Shown in pieces: positions 59,700-64,000 of a stretch of DNA of 64,000 nucleotides. Numbering within the stretch: the first letter of the stretch is position 1; each line of letters opens with the position of its first letter. The position numbers and the translations under genes are program-made. Origin of the DNA: Bacillus sp. Marseille-Q3570 (GTDB taxonomy: Bacteria; Bacillota; Bacilli; Bacillales; Fictibacillaceae); assembly GCF_946151055.1 (NCBI RefSeq), contig NZ_CAMGYZ010000007.1:62001-126000 (forward strand), given 5' to 3'. Under the pieces are notes generated by a model. The model searched no databases, was not told the DNA's origin, and saw only the letters and a list, made by a program, of their open reading frames with translations.

Positions 59700-59863
59700 T
59701 GGATGACCTCCGTACCAGTTTTTCTCACTAGTAGTTTATCACTCTCTTTTTCTTATAGAAATACACAATTTGAATGAATACCAAAATACACCTAAAGAGA
59801 AGTCGAGAATTGTCGATATAAAGCGTAAAGAAGGTATAAGGTCAATGTTGGGGGCATACGTTT

Positions 59864-62200
59864 ATGACTCTGTCACAAGTTCGGATAGGTGTTGGAACAA
59901 TCTTGCTCGTCATGTTTTCTCTTTCACTTTTTATTGGAGACTCAACACCTCATTTTACATCTATCATCATAGCTATTTTTGGTATACTTCTTCTTTCGAG
60001 CATATGGATATTGTTTCGAGAAGCAGCCCGTAGGAATCAACTCACTAAAGTTCTAATCAATTGTGTTAGTGCAAGTATTGTATTCTATGGTGCATCTGAA
60101 CTCATAAAGGTTTTCACTGGAAATGATCACCTGGAACCCATTTCAGATACACTTTGGGTCATACATATTTTACTTCTCTCATATGGATTGGTTTTTGTAT
60201 TGACCAAGGTACGATCCAATTTTCAGATGGGCTATTTGTTGTTTGATCTACACATTACAATAACAGTATTAGGAGCCATTTCTTTTGTGACATATGAAAA
60301 ACTAGCTGGAAATGGTATGCCTATGCACATGGTCTTTTATCCCTTAGGCGTTCTTTATGTATTATTCATCCTGGCCACATTATTTTTGATTGTCGACAAG
60401 CCCATCAATCGAAAGTTTCTGAATGGACTTTTTGTTGGATTGTTGATCTGTCTGGCCGCGGATATCCTTTTGATTTTTGATCTACAGGACGGTTATCAGT
60501 TGCGTGAGAACTACTTATTGCTTGATGGTTTAGGTATCTTTATGATCGCATCTGCTTTTTGTCGAAAAGAAAGCCGTTTGCTCAACCAATATCCGGACCG
60601 GTTCACCTTATCCTATGCTCACTGGGAACTGATTCGTCCGATCATCCAATACGCCGGTGTCTTTATTCTTTTGTATGAATTTCTTTTTGTCTATCGTGAG
60701 AATGATATATTGTTTGGAAGTTTGATTGTCACTTTCATTCTCGTAATTTGTCGGGACATCATCAGTATCATCCAGAATCAATCACTTGTAAAACATCTTA
60801 AATTGTTCAATCAGCATCTGGAGAAGAAAATCGGTGAACGTACACAGGAACTGACGGATTCACATAAGGACCTGGAGGATGCTTTTAAACAGATCGATTA
60901 TATTGCTCGCCATGATACATTCAGCCGACTGCCGAACAGACGCTATCTTGAACAAATGATCGGGTGGAAAATTCTCGACTCCAGTCAATCACGTACGATG
61001 GTTTCATTGATATTTCTGGACTTGGATCGTTTGAAGCATGTAAATGATACACTCGGGCATTCGATCGGGGATCAGTTATTGTTACACGTGATTGAAAGAA
61101 TCAAAAACTGTCTACCGCCTGAAGCATTCATGGCACGACATGGCGGTGATGAGTTCGCTATTTTAATGGATACTCTTTATTACGAAGATGAAATCAAAGA
61201 GTTGACTACCGCAATAATGGAGACGATCGAAGTCCCCTTTCATATTAGTGGGAAAGAATTGTCGATCACGTTGAGTATGGGGGTTTCGATCTATCCTGAA
61301 CATGGTGAATCGGTAGAAGAATTGATGAAACATGCTGATCTCGCTATGTATAAAGCAAAAGAAGACAGAAGGAGAAAAGTGGTTTTTTATTCACCTGAAA
61401 TGGATCAAGAACTTGTTGGGAAAATGAAGCTTTTGACAGACCTCCATAATGCAATCAAACGTAATGAATTCCTGGTATATTATCAGCCGCAATTTGATAT
61501 TCACACAGGGGGTCTCTCAGGCATCGAGGCACTTGTACGCTGGGAACATCCGAAACTCGGAATGATATCTCCAGGAGAATTCATCCCGCTGGCTGAGGAG
61601 TTTGATTTGATCGTTCAGATTGATGACCTTGTGATGAAAACTGCAATCCACCAGTTCAATGAATGGGAAAAGGAAGGAATTGCTCCGCCGCGACTAAGTG
61701 TGAATTTATCTCCAGAGCAATTTACACAAGGAAATCTCTGTTCGAAAATTTCAGTACTTTTAAAGACAGCCGTTTTTCCTGCTGAGAAATTAGTGATTGA
61801 GATTACAGAAAGTGTTGCGATGAATAACGAGGAACGTCTAACAGCTCAATTGCAAGAGATTGCAGCAATGGGCATCCAGATTTCGATTGATGATTTCGGA
61901 ACCGGTTACTCATCATTAAGTTATGTGAAAAATTACCCGCTGAACCAATTGAAGATTGCACGGCCTTTCATCATGGAGGTTCCAGGAAACTTTAATGATA
62001 CAGCGATGCTGAAAGCAATCATTGATTTATCTCATCACTTCAACCTATCGGTTGTCGTTGAAGGCGTTGAAACATTCGAACAGTTGAATTTCCTGAAATC
62101 CATCCATTGTGAAGAAGTACAAGGATTCTATTTTTCACAACCGCTGACAACAAAAGATCTGGAACACAGTTATCTACTACCATTCAAACAAAGTGTATAA
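59864..62200 (+). CDS. Membrane GGDEF-EAL cyclic-di-GMP protein
   Basis: This 778-residue protein has about nine N-terminal helices (1-310), a coiled linker (HLEKKIGERTQELTDSHKDL), then a GGDEF domain with an intact RHGGDEFAIL (near 426). An EAL domain follows with GIEALVRWEHP (near 552), the loop-6 motif DDFGTGYSSLSYV, VEGVET and QGFYFSQP. Both domains look catalytically complete. The allosteric RxxD site five residues before GGDEF is absent. It would set local c-di-GMP levels in response to a membrane signal. RBS GGGGG lies before ATG 59864. Confidence 0.9.
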   Translation: MTLSQVRIGVGTILLVMFSLSLFIGDSTPHFTSIIIAIFGILLLSSIWILFREAARRNQLTKVLINCVSASIVFYGASELIKVFTGNDHLEPISDTLWVIHILLLSYGLVFVLTKVRSNFQMGYLLFDLHITITVLGAISFVTYEKLAGNGMPMHMVFYPLGVLYVLFILATLFLIVDKPINRKFLNGLFVGLLICLAADILLIFDLQDGYQLRENYLLLDGLGIFMIASAFCRKESRLLNQYPDRFTLSYAHWELIRPIIQYAGVFILLYEFLFVYRENDILFGSLIVTFILVICRDIISIIQNQSLVKHLKLFNQHLEKKIGERTQELTDSHKDLEDAFKQIDYIARHDTFSRLPNRRYLEQMIGWKILDSSQSRTMVSLIFLDLDRLKHVNDTLGHSIGDQLLLHVIERIKNCLPPEAFMARHGGDEFAILMDTLYYEDEIKELTTAIMETIEVPFHISGKELSITLSMGVSIYPEHGESVEELMKHADLAMYKAKEDRRRKVVFYSPEMDQELVGKMKLLTDLHNAIKRNEFLVYYQPQFDIHTGGLSGIEALVRWEHPKLGMISPGEFIPLAEEFDLIVQIDDLVMKTAIHQFNEWEKEGIAPPRLSVNLSPEQFTQGNLCSKISVLLKTAVFPAEKLVIEITESVAMNNEERLTAQLQEIAAMGIQISIDDFGTGYSSLSYVKNYPLNQLKIARPFIMEVPGNFNDTAMLKAIIDLSHHFNLSVVVEGVETFEQLNFLKSIHCEEVQGFYFSQPLTTKDLEHSYLLPFKQSV

Positions 62201-62230
62201 AAGGTGAGGGGCAGGACAAATGAAGGCACC

Positions 62231-62354
62231 GCTTCGTCAACATCCCGTGGCTTTCAGCGGGCACGGCCTCAGCCTCCTCAGAAAGCACAGACCGCTTTCT
62301 TCCGGGATCTTCGACCGTGCTGTTCTCGCAGGAGTCTACGGATGTTGACTACGC
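62231..62354. repeat. MITE-like element with 10-bp inverted ends
   Basis: GTCAACATCC (62236-62245) and GGATGTTGAC (62340-62349) are perfect inverted repeats, bordered by GCTTC and TACGC. The interior (GGCACGG, CCTCAGCCTCC, CTTCGACCGTGC, GCAGGAGTCTACG) is GC-richer than its surroundings and shares GCAGGAGTC with the start of repeat A. There is no gene inside; ORFs over it are spurious. Confidence 0.65.
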
Positions 62355-62359
62355 TTTTC

Positions 62360-62622
62360 ATGTTGTGTTTATTATATTTTATTGTTCGTGGTTTCTGTTG
62401 GCAGTTATCGTTTTGTCCCAGCCTCTTCAGGTTATGTTCAGAAACTGAAATTGTCGACGACCTGTCAATTGGGCTGGCATTTGGACGGCTGATGAATACG
62501 ATATTAAAGGCAATGAAGCACTGTTGATGGTTTTCATCCTCTTTTTCCACAACGAAGAGTAAATAAATGAATTATGGGAATAAAGGAATTAACAAGGTAT
62601 AAGAAGAGGAAGGATTTATAAG
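62360..62622. other. Gene-free AT-rich spacer
   Basis: Between the inverted-repeat element and the GH15-like gene I see no convincing ORF with an RBS, no strong hairpin and no clear promoter apart from the RBS AGAAGAGGAAGG just before the next start. Confidence 0.5.
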
Positions 62623-63657
62623 ATGGAAAAATCGAAACTTTACGATGTGTTGGATACGATGCGGCTTCCGAATGGTGCCTACCTGGCAAGTCCATCAAAG
62701 CATTATTCCTATGTATGGATCCGTGATGTATGTTATGCAGCTCTTCCATTCCTATATAACAATGATGGCCGATTTGAGAAAGCGTATTATGCATTATTGG
62801 ATCTATTCAAAACGTATGAATGGAAGATTGATATCCACCGGTTCCAGAAACCTGTGCATCGCTATGAGTATATCCACGCCCGCTATTCTACAGATCTCAA
62901 GGAACTTCCTGTAGAGTGGGGCCATGCCCAGCATGATGCGATCGGAAGCTTCCTTTGGGGAATCGGTGCTGGTTTAGCCCGTGGGAAAAAAATGATCCGG
63001 GATGAAAAAGACCGTGAAATGATCCAGAAACTTGTCGACTATTTAAATTGTGTCCAGTATTGGTCAGATAAGGATAACGGTATGTGGGAGGAATATCAGG
63101 AGCTTCATGCTTCCAGTGTAGGAGCATGTGTGGCAGGGTTGAAGCAGGTTCGTATGCTGGTCAATGTTCCAGATGAGCTGATCAAGAAGGGAGAGGAGTC
63201 TCTCAAATTCTTGTTGCCCAGGGAAAGCGAAACGAAAGAAACAGATCTTGCGTTATTGTCCTTGATTTATCCTTATCAAATCGTTTCAAGGCAAACAGCT
63301 CTTGAAATTTTAGCAAATGTAACTGGACAGCTGGAAAGAAAATATGGTTGTATCCGTTACGCCGGGGATCAATATTTCAATGAAGGTTCAGAAGCGGAAT
63401 GGTGCTTCGGGTTTCCCTGGCTTGGGTTATGTTATGGACATTTAGGAGATATGGAAAAAGTCGAAGAATATGTAAGGAAAACGGAGTCCATTGTGCCTGC
63501 TGATGGTAGAGTTCCTGAACTTTATATCGGCGGCAGTTTCGAAGCGAATGAAAATACACCACTTGCCTGGGCTGTTGCGATGAGCATCCTGTTAATCGAA
63601 TACGCAGAAGCATTAGGTAATGAAAAATACGATACCAAAGAAACTTCCCTTGGCTAA
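62623..63657 (+). CDS. GH15-like glycoside hydrolase (glucoamylase family fold)
   Basis: This 344-residue protein has an alpha/alpha-barrel of the GH15/glucoamylase-phosphorylase kinase type: ASPSKHYSYVWIRDVCYAAL near the start, PVEWGHAQHDAIGSFLWGIG, MWEEYQELHASSVGAC, FGFPWLGLCYG and NENTPLAWAVAMSILLIEYA at the end. Family length is often larger (over 600), so this is a single catalytic domain without the beta-domain. It has no signal and is therefore intracellular; the substrate is uncertain. The stop codon lies inside the terminator loop. Confidence 0.8.
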   Translation: MEKSKLYDVLDTMRLPNGAYLASPSKHYSYVWIRDVCYAALPFLYNNDGRFEKAYYALLDLFKTYEWKIDIHRFQKPVHRYEYIHARYSTDLKELPVEWGHAQHDAIGSFLWGIGAGLARGKKMIRDEKDREMIQKLVDYLNCVQYWSDKDNGMWEEYQELHASSVGACVAGLKQVRMLVNVPDELIKKGEESLKFLLPRESETKETDLALLSLIYPYQIVSRQTALEILANVTGQLERKYGCIRYAGDQYFNEGSEAEWCFGFPWLGLCYGHLGDMEKVEEYVRKTESIVPADGRVPELYIGGSFEANENTPLAWAVAMSILLIEYAEALGNEKYDTKETSLG

Positions 63658-63671
63658 GGGAGGTTTTTTTA
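63642..63671 (+). terminator. Terminator overlapping the end of the GH15-like gene
   Basis: AACTTCCCTT (63642-63651) pairs perfectly with AAGGGAGGTT (63656-63665), with loop GGCT, then T-run. The gene's TAA lies in the loop and 3' arm. Confidence 0.92.
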
Positions 63672-63742
63672 TTCCACGAAAAAACAATCACCATCTCCTA
63701 TAATGATATACTTGTACTAAACGTATTGGGGAGGGGAGCATG

Positions 63743-64000
63743 ATGGCTTGGTTAACCTGGCTTTTCACTTTCATCATTCTATTATTCATTTTTCTATCGC
63801 TCGCCTATATGGTCAGAACCTATCAAGTGAACAAACGTTTGAACCAACACATACGTCTGCTTAATTGTGGAGACAGCGGGCAAATCTTTTTCCTCCGCAG
63901 TCTTCAAATGGTGCTGCTCATCTTTTTCCCTTTATTCGTCTTGTTTGATGACTTGCCGAATCTTCCGAGTATCCTGTATATCGTCATGCATTTTCTTTTA
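63743..64000 (+). CDS. Membrane protein, 3' end cut by window edge
   Basis: The frame is open from ATG 63743 (RBS GGGGAGGGG; ATG 63740 is an alternative) to the window end, 86 codons. It shows an N-terminal helix (LTWLFTFIILLFIFLSLAYM), a basic loop and a second hydrophobic region (MVLLIFFPLFVLF). Family not recognised. Confidence 0.6.
   Translation, partial: MAWLTWLFTFIILLFIFLSLAYMVRTYQVNKRLNQHIRLLNCGDSGQIFFLRSLQMVLLIFFPLFVLFDDLPNLPSILYIVMHFLL

Noticed and set aside
62204-62550. ORFs on both strands after the GGDEF-EAL gene
   Set aside because: They cover the inverted-repeat element; residue composition is unlike protein and there is no RBS.

Overview
The window looks like a chromosomal segment of an endospore-forming member of the Bacillaceae. 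It carries an alpha/beta-type small acid-soluble spore protein, a gerA-type germinant receptor operon with a sigma-G-like promoter, a citA/citR divergent pair, an appDFABC-order peptide transporter, an RsbR-type STAS protein, CcpA-style control and a csoR-copA-copZ copper operon. Base composition is moderately low in G+C, ribosome binding sites are strong (GGAGG type), and many intergenic regions carry short repeats. The species cannot be named from the sequence.

Layout. 1-4 kb: a partial small gene, tRNA-Gln, an Old Yellow Enzyme, and a tandem glycine riboswitch driving an L-serine dehydratase operon (sdaAB lacking its ACT domain, sdaAA, and a HesB/IscA-like Fe-S gene). 4-10 kb: an exported type I phosphodiesterase, two adjacent frameshifted genes (acetyltransferase, deaminase), a DUF899-glyoxalase fusion, and a GH13 alpha-glucosidase with a cre box inside its promoter. 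10-20 kb: a DUF2339 membrane protein, a sigma factor with its partner gene, an amidase, arylamine N-acetyltransferase plus a TPR protein, SRPBCC and GNAT proteins. 20-24 kb: the fruRKA operon. 24-31 kb: a SASP, a YoaE-like molybdopterin oxidoreductase, citA/citR, a decayed MazG-like gene and an MFS pump. 31-40 kb: appDFABC and an S9 peptidase, apparently one peptide import and digestion operon. 40-50 kb: HIT protein, methyltransferases, RsbR-like regulator, M3 peptidase, deoD, an ABC exporter with its TetR regulator, and a TspO-like protein. 50-57 kb: gerAA-AB-AC and csoR-copA-copZ. 57-64 kb: small proteins, a CPBP protease and an EamA exporter, a GGDEF-EAL protein, a GH15-like enzyme and a partial membrane protein.

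The least ordinary content lies between the genes. Four repeat classes occur: (i) two loci, both between convergent genes, with two direct and two inverted copies of a ~24-nt unit at 50-51 nt spacing, each exactly 186 nt overall; (ii) tandem arrays with an exact 21-nt period at three places and a looser one at a fourth; (iii) a modular palindromic repeat family (A, with removable modules B and I), for which the window holds both filled and empty versions; (iv) a MITE-like element with 10-bp inverted ends near 62.3 kb. I see no phage, transposase, CRISPR array or recognisable defence system. At least four genes carry single-base frameshifts, which reflect either real decay or sequencing error.
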